From: Anagrus nilaparvatae
Lineage: Eukaryota > Arthropoda > Insecta > Hymenoptera > Mymaridae
Assembly: GCA_022575985.1 (NCBI GenBank)
Contig: JAKSXM010000147.1
Location: forward strand, 21,052,001 to 21,116,000
DNA: 64,000 bases
Reading direction: 5' to 3'
Shown one piece after another: positions 1-11,211 of this stretch. Within the stretch, counting starts at the first letter, position 1; every line of letters begins with the position of its first letter. The notes beneath the pieces are model-generated. The model searched no databases and was not told the DNA's origin. It saw only the letters and a program-made list of their open reading frames with translations. Made by a program: the position numbers and the translations under genes.

Positions 1-465
1 TTCCTACTATTTGCCAGAATCTTTTTGCGTTTTTAGCTTTTTTGCATTCTTCTATTAGATTTATTCCATATTTTTCCTTTTCTTTGGCTAGTAGTTCTCT
101 GTATTCTATCCTTTTTTTATAAAATTCTTCTTTTTCACATTCATCATTTTTCCATTTTTCTGCAACTTCTATTAACTCGCATTTTTTCTTAAAGCATGTT
201 TCATTCCACCATGGTTCTGATTTTTTTATGCTATTGAAACTAATTTCTTTCCAGCTTAAATTATTTTGAATGTTGATTTTTAGTTCTGTCCAGCTATTGT
301 TCTCTTCTTCTGTTTTTATTATATTTTCTTTAAAGTAGTTTTTCTTTTCATCATCCCATATTATTATTTTTTTTGTGTTTGTTTCTAAGTTATATTCTGT
401 ATTGTGAGCTAGTTTTATTATTGTACTTATTAAAATTTTATTGTCAAAAGTATGTAGTGTTCAAT
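1..465 (-). mobile_element. Non-LTR retrotransposon ORF2 fragment (endonuclease-RT linker)
   Basis: The minus strand is open for about 150 codons running off the window edge. It encodes a lysine/glutamate-rich, tryptophan-containing stretch typical of the region between the endonuclease and reverse transcriptase of jockey/R1-type LINEs: FDNKILISTIIKLAHNTEYN, then SEPWWNETCFKKKCELIE, then CKKAKNAKRFWQIV at the edge. The RT would lie outside the window to the left. There is no start codon, so it is a continuing ORF or 5' truncated. A stop lies just upstream, near 463. Family identification is by pattern; the clade is uncertain. Confidence 0.7.
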
Positions 466-910
466 TTGGCAACAATTTTTGCCTATTCTCTTAAAGTTTT
501 ATTCATTATTAAATAATAAGTACAATTTGGTGTCAATCAGCTTTTCAATCAGCTATGTATCATCTAATCTATAGAGATATTGTCTTTTTGCCTTCTTAAA
601 TGAGTGAGTAAGATGGCAAGTCTCTTATACAGGGAAGAATTTTGGGCAAGTAGTTAGCAGATTTTACTCGATACTAAAACAAAATACAATTATTTTACTT
701 TAGTTAATCAATTATAAAAATAAATATATAATTCCTTTTTATTTTTAAAATATTTTGAAATATTTTAAAATATTTTAACATATGTTGACAATAGTATGTT
801 TTTTAATATTGGTTTTTATTTCAATTGATCATTTAATTTACGCATACTCATAACCACTTACACTTCTATATGCTCACATATATACACCAGCGCCACAATG
901 AATATATATT
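466..910. other. Unassigned AT-rich stretch
   Basis: No coding potential, repeat boundary or RNA gene recognised. It contains homopolymer A/T runs and ends in a short (AT)-rich tract that flanks the foldback element at 911. Confidence 0.5.
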
Positions 911-2246
911 AGAGTGTGTCTTATTTTTTTAATTTCGATATTTTTTGGCTCCCCCCATTTTCTTGAATATTTTGGTCATAAAAAACCCCCAGCTTCAAGG
1001 ATATTGATTTTCGTTTTTTTTTAACCCGTGCCACCAAGCACTTGAAGTTTCCCGTTTAAATAACATGGAGATTTTGAGTTTTTAGCTATATAAATTTTGA
1101 CAGAGGCCATAAAGCGTTTTAATAAGCTAATTTTTACTGGAAACAAATTTACATGTTGGCTCAATCTTATAAAATAGGGTTTTACGGTAATTTTCGATAA
1201 AATTCTGCAATCTCAAAAATTAATCAAAAAACTTCTAGCTGTTCTACTTTTGTTGATGTAAGTGTCACCTTTCAAAGGACGTAAACCGTGTATTTTTATC
1301 ACTGATTCTCTCAGCGCTATAGTCAATTAACCTACTCGTAATTTTTGATCCGAAATGCCCAATTTTTAAATTTGTTTAAACTGCTGTCAAAATTGTAATT
1401 TTTAACAAAATTGAGTTTGATTCGCCTTAAAAATTTTGTAAAAGCTTCAAGTTTCCAAAAATTTTTTACTCGTCTCTTTTCTTTAAATACTTTTAAAAAT
1501 ATCGCTTTTCAAAGATAATGATAAAAATTGATTTTTTTTTAAACCCTGAAATTGGGACTCTGACTTTAAATTATCATCTCTGGTTATTAATTTATTGAAA
1601 AGCAGTGAATAAAAAATTTTGGGAAATTTGCAGAAGCTTAAAGAAAATTTTTAAGACCTATAAAGCTCAATTTTGTCAAAAATTACAATTTTGACAGCAA
1701 TTTAAAAAAATGCAAAAATTGGTCATTTTTAGTCGAAAATTATCGTTATATTAATTAGCTATAGTGATGAAAAAATCAATAATAAAAGAACATGGTTTAC
1801 GGCGTTTAAAAGGTGAACTTGTACTAAAAAAATGAGATTAGCCAAAAATATTTAGGTTAATTTTTGAGGTTGTAGCGTTTTATCGAAAATTATCGAAAAA
1901 CCCTATTTTATAAGATTGAGCCTACATGTAAATTTGCGTTTCTAGCCACAGAATTCCCTTTGGAATAAATGCAGGGCTATTTGCATGTCTTTACAACATA
2001 TGAAAGTATGTTTCCAGTAAAAATTAGGTTTTTAAAACGCTTTAAGGCGTCTGTCTAAATTTTTATAGCTAAAAACTCAAAATTCCCATGTTATTTAAAT
2101 GGGAAACTTCAAGTGCTCGGTGGCACGGGTTAAAAAAAAAATCGAAAATCAAAATCCTTAGAGCTGGAGGTTTTTTATAACCAAAATATTCGAAAAAAAT
2201 GGGGGGAGCCAAAAAATATTGAAATTAAAAAAATAAGATACGTTCT
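911..2246. mobile_element. Foldback (long inverted repeat) element, full-length copy
   Basis: The two ends are reverse complements: the left begins AGAGTGTGTCTTATTTTTTT and the right ends in a diverged complement (AATAAGATACGTTCT). Similarity continues inward through landmark blocks, for example the 'cacttgaagtttccc' segment near 1038 and its complement near 2105, to a centre near 1570-1600. The arms differ by indels; the right arm holds a block near 1950-2010 absent from the left. The flanks are AATATATATT and AATATATATA, a plausible but low-complexity target duplication. It has no protein coding, so it is non-autonomous. Related single-arm pieces lie at 24709-25193 and 27596-27826. Confidence 0.8.
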
Positions 2247-3033
2247 AATATATATATATATACTAGCAAAAGTTGGAGGGGGGGCTCCGACCCTGTGTCG
2301 AATTTACTTCTGTTTGTGTTACTTCAAAAAATCATGTTTCACTACACATTTATAACTATGCAAACATATTCAAACTATTCAGAGCAGCGTAAAAGAAATA
2401 ATAATGAAAATTTATAGGTTTTGATTGATTCTCTAGTTATAATAGAGAAAATAAGAATTTAACTGAGTACGTATAAATTAGTGCCAAATCAAGTAATACC
2501 CATTGAGACAGTAAAATTTGATCATATTTTTCAGATATTTCACTTTTTAACCAAATTTTCAAAAAATTTTATTTCCAAAAATAGTAAAAATTGAATATCT
2601 CCAAAAGTACGAAAGCTGAGTCGCAAAACAAAAGCCTATGTTATCCGCATATTTTTATTCTCTATTATGACACCAGTCTGATTATGTCAATTGGTTCGGT
2701 GGTTCTTGAGTCTTTAGAGTACAAACAAACAGACAGATTGACAAATAAATTTTCAAATATATTAGTATGTAGTAGTCAGATATGTATATATAGATGGTTC
2801 TAAAATTGACTGAATCAAGTAAAAATTTTTTTATTTTAACATTATTTTAACACCGGTTTTATGTAATTTCTTTCATTGATTTAAGCCTCATGACGAAACA
2901 CATAGACACACAGGCACAAAAATATATTATTAAAAATACCGTAAAAAATAAAAAATGAAAAATAATTTTTTTACCAGCCTCAAAAATATTTTATAAAATT
3001 TTAAAGATACCTCCGATTATTAAACGTGGCATC
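2247..3033. other. Unassigned AT-rich stretch
   Basis: It begins with a (TA)n run and a short G-rich piece (GTTGGAGGGGGGGCTCC near 2271) resembling the start of the repeat at 22091. The remainder is AT-rich with no supportable ORF; the 70-codon open frame near 2591 has no recognisable features. Confidence 0.4.
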
Positions 3034-4640
3034 AAAAAATTCATTAGGCATTTTTCAATCAATAGATAAGCTAACCGGTCGTGACAATTATAATACATAG
3101 TCAATAGTCATGAGGGCATATCTCGAACACGAGGGTCTTTGGAATGTAATTCAAGCAAAAAGTGATAAAAATTTAGTTACAGATGCCACAAGTAACATGA
3201 AAACTCGTGAAAAAATTATCTTATTTCCCATAAGACCTTACACTTATGGGAAAATAGGGGTTACGTTTGTAGAAATTCAAATGATATAAATATTAATTTT
3301 TTTTTTTTATAAAAATGATTTTTTGACTAAAAGTATGTAGATTTATTTCAAAAAATACAAAATTTCATTAAAAGAATATTTACACGTACGACCTTCACAA
3401 ATTTGGTGTGCTGCCCCAACTTTAGAGAGCTATTTTGGATTTTATCTTTATTATCGCGTTTTGTCCTAACTGACGATTCATGCACTTGAAAAGGCCTTGT
3501 AATTGCGGCAATTTTTGCACTTAAAAATTTTGAGTTTATCCACGATATTTATGATGATTGGGGTGCTTTCCTTGATTGAGGAGTCATTAAAATTACGAAA
3601 TAAAATTTTATTTTATAAACTTGAAAATAAAAATTTAAAAAAAAAATGAATGTAGGTTAGGAAGAAATTATAAATTTTCTCGAAAATTTAAACACTCTTA
3701 CACTGAAACAAAATACTTCTTCCTGCAAGAATATTTACTTCATGACGTTGACATCTTGACGTTTTTTTACAGTGCACAAAAGAAACCGGTAATAATAAAA
3801 TTTCTCTCGTGGAAAACAAGGGATTGGATATTTTGGTCCTACCGCAGATGGTTGAACCGTGGATAACGAGGGATTCCTGTAAAGAACGCTGATGGCATTG
3901 AAAGTGCAAATTAGTTATGGGAAAAATTGAAAAATATTTATGAAGATGCAGGTTTATCTACAAGAATTGGCCTTTTAAGGGACTTAACAAGGACTAAACT
4001 AGAATATTGTGATTCCGAAGAAGAATATATCAATAAAATAATCAGAACAGCAAGAAAACTACAAGATATAAAGATGGAAATCCCAGATGAATGGATTGCC
4101 CCACTACTATCGACAGGATTACCAGAACAATATAGTCCAATGATTATGGCATAAGAAGCATCATCAGCGAAGCTAACATCAGGTTTTCTAAAAATGAAAA
4201 TTTTACAAGATGTAAAATACACTGGGTACAGTAATTAAGATTCTGAAAGCGGTCTTTACAGTGCATATTCACAAAGAAACTTTAATAACAGAAGACAATT
4301 TAACAGAGGTCAGCAAAGCAGCTCACATTGATATCGAGGTAATAAAAATAATACAAATTTTAATAATGAAAGATGTTATAATTGTAACAAGCACGGTCAC
4401 TACGCATCGGCATGTAGAAATGGCAATGGGAGCAACCAGTTAAACCTTAACTAAGAAATCAACAATGATAACGATGACGATGAACATGTGGTAGCAGGTT
4501 TTCTATCATACCTTGCTTTTGATAATGACAATAGCAAGTAGATTATCGACTCAGGTGCTTCACGCCACATGTGCAGCGATGCAAATTTATTTAAAAATAA
4601 ACGTACCTTTCAAATAAATAATTATAATATATTGTTGTTG
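3034..4640 (+). pseudogene. Ty1/copia-type gag and protease remnant
   Basis: Scattered but collinear pieces of a copia polyprotein. At about 3060-3230 is the gag N-terminus (LTGRDNYNT, then a TAG where Trp is expected, then MRAYLEHEGLWNVIQ). From 3913 comes LWEKLKNIYEDAGLSTRIGL and the UBN2-type gag core, ending GLPEQYSPMIMA before a stop at 4153. At 4372-4440 is a CCHC zinc knuckle (CYNCNKHGHYASAC), and near 4543-4600 the aspartic protease start IIDSGASRHMCSDANLF. Several stop codons interrupt it, and about 680 bases (3231-3912) separate the gag halves where only a few dozen codons are expected, so an insertion is likely. Integrase and RT are absent: a dead fragment. Confidence 0.85.
3231..3912. 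other. Sequence of unknown origin splitting the copia gag remnant
   Basis: It lies between the REKIIL and LWEKLKN parts of the copia gag. I see no clear terminal repeats or target duplication. Both edges carry a similar 'TTATGGGAAAA' word (near 3244 and 3915). The minus-strand 73-codon open frame here has no recognised feature. Confidence 0.4.
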
Positions 4641-4674
4641 AAACTATATTTCCAAAACTAATGTGTTAAATGCG

Positions 4675-4893
4675 TTAGAAGTGGAGAAATGCGTTACGCA
4701 TACTGTTCAGCATCCAGACTGTTTGCACATTACTTTGCACATTTTCTGTCCTAACAGGTTCAAGGCCATTTAGTTCTAGTCGTGAATTCCATCTTTTGAC
4801 TTGCGTCCAATCACTCACCAGTCGGTTAAGGACTCCGTCGTTCCATCTGATTAAAATTCCGTTTTTTGTGCTTTCAACTTCAATAAAAACTTA
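4675..4893 (-). other. Unidentified open reading frame fragment, about 72 codons
   Basis: The minus strand is open between a TAA just upstream (about 4896) and a TAA at 4675-4677. It encodes a tryptophan-rich peptide with segments GILIRWNDGVLNRLVSDWTQ and TVWMLNSMRNAFLHF before the stop. It has no ATG at its start. Composition (Trp, Arg, Asp) is unlike random AT-rich sequence, suggesting the tail of a protein, perhaps from a DNA transposon or a decayed exon. It abuts the repeat at 4888. I do not recognise the family. Confidence 0.35.
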
Positions 4894-5225
4894 TAACCGG
4901 TTTGTGTAAACACAACCTAAATGCATGGAACATGTTTACTTCCAAACGAGGACTAGATATAATACAAATGTTACTCAACATTACAATACAATTTTCTATT
5001 GTTGTAATTTGTAATTAACACCTTACTAGTTGTGAACATTCTAAAACCAAACTATTTTGATTCCCTAAACCTGAATTATTATAAGTCCCTGAACCTGAAT
5101 TATTCCAAGTCCCTAAATCGATATTGTTCTAAGTCTATAAACTTGTATTATCCAAAGTCCTTAAGCCCAGATTAATACTCAAGTTCTGAAGTACCCCCTT
5201 CCTATAAACATGTTCCATGTTAAAA
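4888..5225 (+). repeat. Dispersed repeat with internal 25-base tandem units
   Basis: It starts near TTATAACCGGTTTGTGTAAA and CATGGAACATGTTTA and ends with the inverted word AAACATGTTCCATG near 5220. Between 5062 and 5190 are about five diverged units of 25 bases on the theme CCTGAACCTGAATTATT...AAGTC. A reverse-oriented relative lies at 25194-25390, showing that this is a mobile or dispersed family, not a local expansion. Confidence 0.6.
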
Positions 5226-5434
5226 TATATGTTAGTTGAAATATAAGTCATTTCCTATTATCGTCAAAAGAGAAGGTAATAAATAAATATATAAATATAA
5301 AATAATTAAATAAATAAATAATTATTATCCTACCATCTTCGAGTGATTGAGGTATTAAAAGTAAGTGCATGAATGATTGTATGTTAGTGCAATACCTGCA
5401 GTCATCTGGATAACCGCGGTACGTCTCAATATTA

Positions 5435-5945
5435 GCCTATACCTTGGACTTCAAGTTTTTTGGTGCGGAGTATGTACTCCACATACTGGCTGATTTCGGA
5501 CCATACTTCTTCATTTCGAAGCATCAGGCCAACCACATTCGCAGGTGTGATTTATCCAAGGTGATATCTCTCCTATCAATCTCTTGGTCTATTTGCTCTC
5601 CGTGTAGTTGGTCCAACGTTTCTGCCATTCGCTTAGGCTGATCTGGCGCGAAGTAGCCTTTGCGCGGTCAATGCCTTCCCTCTCATTGTTCAGATATATA
5701 TACTGTCTCTCAAGAGCCAGCAGATATTTAGGGATTACCCCGGCGATAAATAGAGCTGCCTCCAAGGATACTGTGCAATAGGCACAGGAGATTCGCAGGG
5801 CTTCTTGCCTCTGGACGCTCGTAAGCTTAGACACATAACCGACCTTCTTTATTCAACCAGCCCATACTTCTGCACCATACAGGAGTATTGAGTGGGTGAC
5901 CGACATAAGACTTCCCTCGGCGGAACCCGTATTGTCGGGGAGAGG
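5435..5945 (-). mobile_element. R1-clade LINE ORF2 C-terminal fragment
   Basis: Translated from the minus strand it matches the copy at 11253-11918: SVTHSILLYGAEVWAG, then LTSVQRQEALRISCAYCTVS, then AGVIPKYLLALERQYIYL. The family copy has SVVNSVLLYGSEVWAK and SSVQRQAAVRIACGYHTVS. An in-frame stop follows EVWAG, and similarity is lost below about 5590. It is a short, decayed piece lying downstream of the RT domain. Confidence 0.75.
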
Positions 5946-5949
5946 TGTA

Positions 5950-6515
5950 GCTGGCATAGTTATACTGAATATTTAAAATTAGTATTTCCATATAAAAAAA
6001 TTAGGTACAAAGTCCATAAACAATAAAAATTTGTTGTTTTTTGTACTTTTTGGTGGCAAAAGTTTTGAGACGTTTTAAATAAGTTAATTACCAAATTAGA
6101 GATATTGAGTACAAATGAATACAAAGTTTTAGGTATTAGTATTTTTATTGAATTAAATTAGGTAGAAAGTCCAAAAAAAAAATTAGTATTACTACGTCCA
6201 TAAAGAATAAAACATTTGTGTATTTTAAAATTTTTAGTGGCAAAAATATTTACACAAAAGTTTTCAAAAAATTCATTATCAGATACCAGGTATAGGGTAA
6301 AAACGATATTGCTATATAGTAGAACTTTCATAAAAAAAAATTAGGTACTATTTAAAGAAAAAAAAGGAATGTACTTTTTTTTTCTTGTTTACAAAAAATT
6401 AAAAAAAAAAAAATTTTTTAATTAAATACGAAATCCCAGAAATTAGGTAAAAAAACGATTCTTCTAAGATTAATACATTCATAAAAAAAAATTGATACTT
6501 CATCCATAAAAAAAA
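5950..6515. repeat. Diverged tandem duplication, period about 200 bases
   Basis: Blocks such as 'attaggtacaaagtccataa', 'ttttggtggcaaaagttttgaga' and 'cataaaaaaaaattagg' recur at roughly 200-base spacing (near 5990, 6170 and 6330-6480) with substitutions. No coding. Confidence 0.45.
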
Positions 6516-6518
6516 AGA

Positions 6519-6796
6519 TACTTGCATGATTCTGTTCTATTAATTATTCTACTATCAATACATAGTTGAAAACTATTATCAGGTAGAATCTTACCTAAAT
6601 CAATCGATTTATAACATCCAAAAGTTATGAACTGAGTTTTCTCTAAATTAAGTGTAAGTTTGTTAGCTTTTAACCATTTATCTATTATTTCTAACTTTTT
6701 AATCATAGATGTTTTAGATACTTCCCAATTTGTTTCTATTTTATATTTTATATTTTTATTTCATTAAATATATAATCAGTAACATTATGCAAGTCA
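6519..6796 (-). mobile_element. Jockey/CR1-like LINE fragment, RT palm-to-thumb region
   Basis: The minus strand encodes IIDKWLKANKLTLNLEKTQF followed by ITFG, the motif just after the catalytic site of jockey/CR1 reverse transcriptases. It continues the same LINE whose RT N-terminal part lies at 12238-12634 and whose endonuclease lies at 13720-13932 and 16939-17190. The word AACATTATGCAAGTCA at 6781-6796 recurs at 12222-12237, and the LINE reading frame runs across it (KNDLHNVTDYI), so the two parts were once contiguous. The reading frame between 6720 and 6790 is decayed. Confidence 0.75.
6781..6796. repeat. Left copy of a 16-base target-site duplication
   Basis: AACATTATGCAAGTCA, identical to 12222-12237. 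The right copy directly follows the poly(A) tail of the R1 element. The pair therefore brackets the whole 6797-12221 insertion in the older LINE. Confidence 0.8.
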
Positions 6797-7568
6797 CAGC
6801 AACATGCTGTCGTGCTTGTAGTTTTTGAAAATCTAATTATTTTAAAATAATCAACGAGTTTGAGTGAAAAATATTAATTGAAAACGCAAGTATATAAGTC
6901 GAGGTACATTCTCAGATAATTATTTTGGCGTGACAATTAGAATTTACAGCATATTTTCGGCGACAAATATTGATCAAACAAGTGGTTTTATAAGATAACT
7001 GTTATCAAGCACGAGGTCAGTGCAAGCCAGTGTACTCAAGTTTGCGCCAGTATTGCTTAATCTCATAATTCGTAAATTATTGTTGAATTGGAATTTGTTT
7101 TTGGATTGGAATTGACAATTTGAGTTAAAGGTATTTTTATTACTTATTTGCTGTTATTATGGAGTTTTTACTACTTTGGCGTAAAGAAGATTAATTACTT
7201 TCCCTTCCTAGAATTATGCTTTGTTATATGTAAATACAAATATTCTGCTAGCTGCAGTTATTGTTCATAGTATTTTTAATTATTTTGCATATTGCCCATC
7301 GTTCTTTCTATCTCTCTCTCTCATTTAGTTCATTTTTGTAGTTTTCTGTAAATCACTTGGCCAGTGATTTTACTAGTTATCATTAATTATTTAATTGTAT
7401 GAAAGATATGTAAACTCACGTCGCGAAATATCTTGTAGCGACAATATTTCTTAAGTCGCGTAAACGCCGCGTATACTCGCGAATAATAATATTGTTAATT
7501 TAGCTTTAAGATTTTGTGTACATATTAGTCCTCACATTAAAATCTATTTTCAATTAATAAAACTTCTG
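6797..7568. other. Unassigned sequence inside the R1 insertion; promoter-like motif
   Basis: It lies just inside the left target duplication, where an R1 5' end would be expected, but no ORF is recognised. At about 6891 is TATATAAG, followed about 25 bases downstream by CAGATAATT, an arrangement like a TATA box and initiator of an LTR or LINE. AATAAA near 7555 could be a polyadenylation signal. All of this is weak. Confidence 0.3.
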
Positions 7569-8264
7569 CCATGAGCCTTGACAGGGAGGATGCGGCCGAC
7601 GCTGCCTTTTCACACGACCTCTGAAATTGCTCCCAGAAGGTCAGCTTGTTATCAAGCTGAACTCCCAGGTATTTCACCGATGTTCTGGTTCGGATCGTGT
7701 GAGGGTTTCCGCCGTCGTCGATAATTACATCGAAGTCGGTGGGAACCCTTCGACGAGTCAGCAGTACGATCTCCGTTTTTGGGATTGCAAGCTGGAGCCC
7801 GTGATCGCCCATCCAGAGGTTGATCCGTCTCATGACTAGATTCAACCTCTCTTGGGTCACTTCCATGTCCCTGCCAGTTATGGTCAGGGCCACGTCGTCG
7901 GTGTACCCGATCAGGGAAACTCCTTCCGGGAGGTGGACGCGCAACAAGCCATCGTAAAAGGCATTCGACAGATAATTTATAAGGTGGAAATTTGCCTCTA
8001 CACCTTATAAATAAATAATTAATAATATAATTATTTAAGTATTAATTTGCTTGAGCGGAGACTCTTTAACCAGAGGAGGTCCATACATTTGTTCCCAGGA
8101 TACGGTAGTATAAGAAAGACAAAGATAGAAAATCACTAGGAACAAATGTACTATCCCGGAATATCAGGAGGCCACTGATTAATAATTAATAGATATACAT
8201 TTAACTTACCAAAGAAATATAATTAATAACAACCATGAACTAAATCTAATCGAATCAATAAAAT
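7569..8264. repeat. Left arm of a 0.7-kb inverted duplication
   Basis: Reverse complement of 9924-11211, once the solo LTR at 10563-11150 is removed. It includes 7569-7984 on the minus strand, an R1 RT segment: LLRVHLPEGVSLIGYTDDVA, with YTDD in place of the catalytic YADD, on to SSLSRLMAE. It also includes 7985-8264, a non-R1 segment containing the landmark 'ggaacaaatgtactatcccgg'. Identity ends at AAGGCTCATGGC on the R1 side and at CGAATCAATAAAAT on the inner side. The arm lacks the solo LTR seen in the right arm. Confidence 0.85.
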
Positions 8265-8482
8265 TCGGTGGCCTAGTGGAAATTAGGACAGATTACCTGG
8301 ATCCTCCAGCAGGGGTTTGTTTTAATTGTTGCTGGGCGTTAGACCATGGCCGTAAGGACTGCCCAAAAATAGAGAAGCGAAAATGTTGCTATAACTGTGG
8401 CAGGGGTGAATTCGATCTAAAAACATGCCCTAGATGTTCAGAGGTGCATTTGCGCTACTTAGCTACACTAAGGGAAATTTAA
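8205..8482 (+). pseudogene. Retroelement gag fragment with zinc knuckles
   Basis: Open on the + strand across the inner end of the left arm (NNNHELNLIESIKFGG) into GLVEIRTDYLDPPAGVCFNC. It then carries a Cys/His cluster (CFNCCWALDHGRKDC) and a second cluster (CYNCGRGEFDLKTC), then CPRCSEVHLRYL, ending at a stop at 8480. Paired zinc knuckles of this kind are typical of LTR-retrotransposon Gag (gypsy or BEL type). Neither is a perfect CCHC: the first has an extra spacing residue and the second lacks the histidine. It is a fragment only; no protease or RT follows. Confidence 0.55.
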
Positions 8483-9923
8483 TCCTTAATTCACTCATAT
8501 TAGACTTATTTTTATATCCATTATATTTTTTATATCACAAAATTTTACTAAATTAATATCAATAATAATGTTCTTATCGATAAATTGTATTTTATCGGTC
8601 TTTACGGACAATATTATTATTCATCAATTACAAATTAATGCAATTTAATGAATAATATTTTAAACTTGCTTTATTGTTAATGATCTTCCTTATAAAATAT
8701 TATTCTAATAATGTTCTTATCATTTTTTTATTATATTTTTATTTTTATAGATTAATCAACCAAAATAAAAAAGACTTTGGTTGGCGTACGCTAGGAATCA
8801 TTAGCGCTCGCAATAATAAAAAAAAAAAAACAGACAAAGGGGTAAAAATAAACCCATATATAAGCTTCTTTTTTTTTTCTTTTTTTTACTAGTTAAATTA
8901 CAAAATCCTTTTTTCTTATATTGTGTTCTCATTTTTTTTTGATACCAGACATTTGTACGTCAGGGCACATTGTGTTCCGTAGCGTACCCCTACGTCTCTC
9001 TTAGGCGTGGGGGAATTGTAATATGGCAAATTTAATCATATAAAAAAATATTAATTTTTATACATTGTGTGTTCTGTATGTGTGGGCGCAGGTACATGTA
9101 TATGTGTGAAACATCGCGTACAGAAAAGAGGGCGTAAGCGTCCAGTCAAAAATATTAAAATATAAGAAGAGAGAAAGAGAGAGAGAGAATAATCTGTACT
9201 TCCTTATTCTTCTGAGTTCCGTTTCTTCCTTCTTCTTCTTTTACATGCCGATGAGAATACACGTTTTTTTTATATACCGGCTAAGATTCTTAGTTATTTT
9301 TATAGAATATTCTTCAGTTATTTCTAAATATATATATAATTGGTCAGCAAAGAATAAATATTGGGTCGCGTCCAGTTTTAATTAATTATTGGAGTAATAT
9401 TAAAATCTTGCAAGTTGATTAATAAATTAAGTCAAAAGGGAATACATCAAGAATAATATCACAAGAGGTTAACCTTATTTTCACGGCTTTGACTTAGTGG
9501 CACGTAGTGACACATACATTATTATCACTGGACAGCAAATCCAATAATTAAGTGAAGAGGCGTGGATGCCAGAAAATCACAAGTAATTCAACATCGTCTT
9601 CGAGGTATAATTCAGATTATGTATAAATTTAGCGCTATTTCCATTCCCTTTTAAATTCCTTTTTTTTATGTAGCTACTCAATTAGTTATAAAAATAATGA
9701 TCAATTTTGACTATTAAAATCTCCTATCTCTCTCTCTCTATCGTTAATAACTTCATAAATTATAATGATTAAATCATATTATTAGTTTGTAATAAATTCG
9801 TAAGTTAAAAGAATTAAATCTTGTTAAAATGTATATTAGACCGCTCGCGGTTCTAACTAACCTTAAGTTAAAATATTTTGAATAAAGAGTAAAAACTGGC
9901 GAGTTACGCTATAAAAATACTGT
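8483..9923. other. Spacer of the inverted duplication, with a possible LTR
   Basis: After the gag fragment the spacer is AT-rich. At about 9005-9016 is a purine-rich tract (GCGTGGGGGAAT) followed by TGTAATATGGCA, which looks like a polypurine tract abutting the start of an LTR. The ensuing about 470 bases carry an (GA)n run (9172-9188), and a candidate primer-binding segment (TGGCACGTAG) occurs near 9499. No second LTR copy is in the window to confirm this. Confidence 0.35.
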
Positions 9924-11211
9924 ATTTTATTGATTCGATTAGATTTAGTTCATGGTTGTTATTAATTATATTTCTTTGGTAAGTTAAATGTATATCTATT
10001 AATTATTAATCAGTGGCCTCCTGATATTCCGGGATAGTACATTTGTTCCTAGTGATTTTCTATCTTTGTCTTTCTTATACTACCTTATCCTGGGAACAAA
10101 TGTATGGACCTCCTCTGGTTAACGAGTCTCCGCTCAAGCAAATTAATACTTAAATAATTATATTATTAATTATTTATTTATAAGGTGTAGAGGCAAATTT
10201 ACACCTTATAAATTATCTGTGGAATGCCTTTTACGATGGCTTGTTGCGCGTCCACCTCCCGGACGGAGTTTCCCTGATCGGGTACGCCGACGACGTGGCC
10301 CTGACCATAACTGGCAGGGACATAGAAGTGACCCAGGAGAGGTTGAATCTAGTCATGAGACGGATCAACCTCTGGATGGGCGATCACGGGCTCCAGCTTG
10401 CAATCCCAAAAACGGAGATCGTACTGCTGACTCGTCGAAGGGTTTCCACCGACTTCGATGTAATTATCGACGACGGCGGAAAACCTCACACGATCCGAAC
10501 CAGAACATCGGTGAAATACCTGGGAGTTCAGCTTGATAACAAGCTGACCTTCTGGGAGCAATTGTACCGTTAGGTACAAATTGATTAAATATAAAATACC
10601 AAGAATTACGTCTAGACAGATTTATTAGAAATAAAATAATATGATATTATAATTAAAAATGCTTCATCAGCATCATCATTCCGAGAAACCGCACGTGCAA
10701 GAAAGTGCATAATAAGACCTCACACGAAGTACTGAAGGTGGGAATAAAGCCTCCCCCATCATGCGCATTGACAGACTAATTACCAATGATTGGAGACACT
10801 GTTACTAAGGACACTAAATTTTCCGCGTTAAGCCAATTACACGCATTGATCTCCTCCTCAACTCCCATAGAGTAAACCCTTTAAAAGCTCTTACAAAAGC
10901 TCCTGAAAGGCAGAACGAACTGAAATACAGAACTGACTGAACTAACTAACTTGTACTCAGGTTATCTCTCTACCGCTATTAAGAGATCTAAGCACGGCCA
11001 GCCACTTTATAAGTCAATAAATCAGCATTATAATAACAAAAGGACTTAGTTATTTAAATTCCTGTCACCAGTAAATGAGTTTAGCCAACAGGCTAAACCC
11101 GAATACGAACATCCTCATTTATCTGTGTTTATTCACATCCAAACACAACACAATTTCAGAGGTCGTGTGAAAAGGCAGCGTCGGCCGCATCCTCCCTGTC
11201 AAGGCTCATGG
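9924..11211. repeat. Right arm of the inverted duplication (interrupted by a solo LTR)
   Basis: Reverse complement of 7569-8264: the inner end TTTTATTGATTCG at 9925 pairs with 8252-8264, and the outer end AAGGCTCATGGC at 11200-11211 pairs with 7569. The interior is interrupted by the 588-base LTR at 10563-11150. In this arm the R1 segment is in + orientation and keeps an intact YADD. Confidence 0.85.

Noticed and set aside
10219..10579. Alternative frames over the R1 RT segment on both strands
   Set aside because: Shadows of the true RT frame, which alone contains YADD and LINE motifs.
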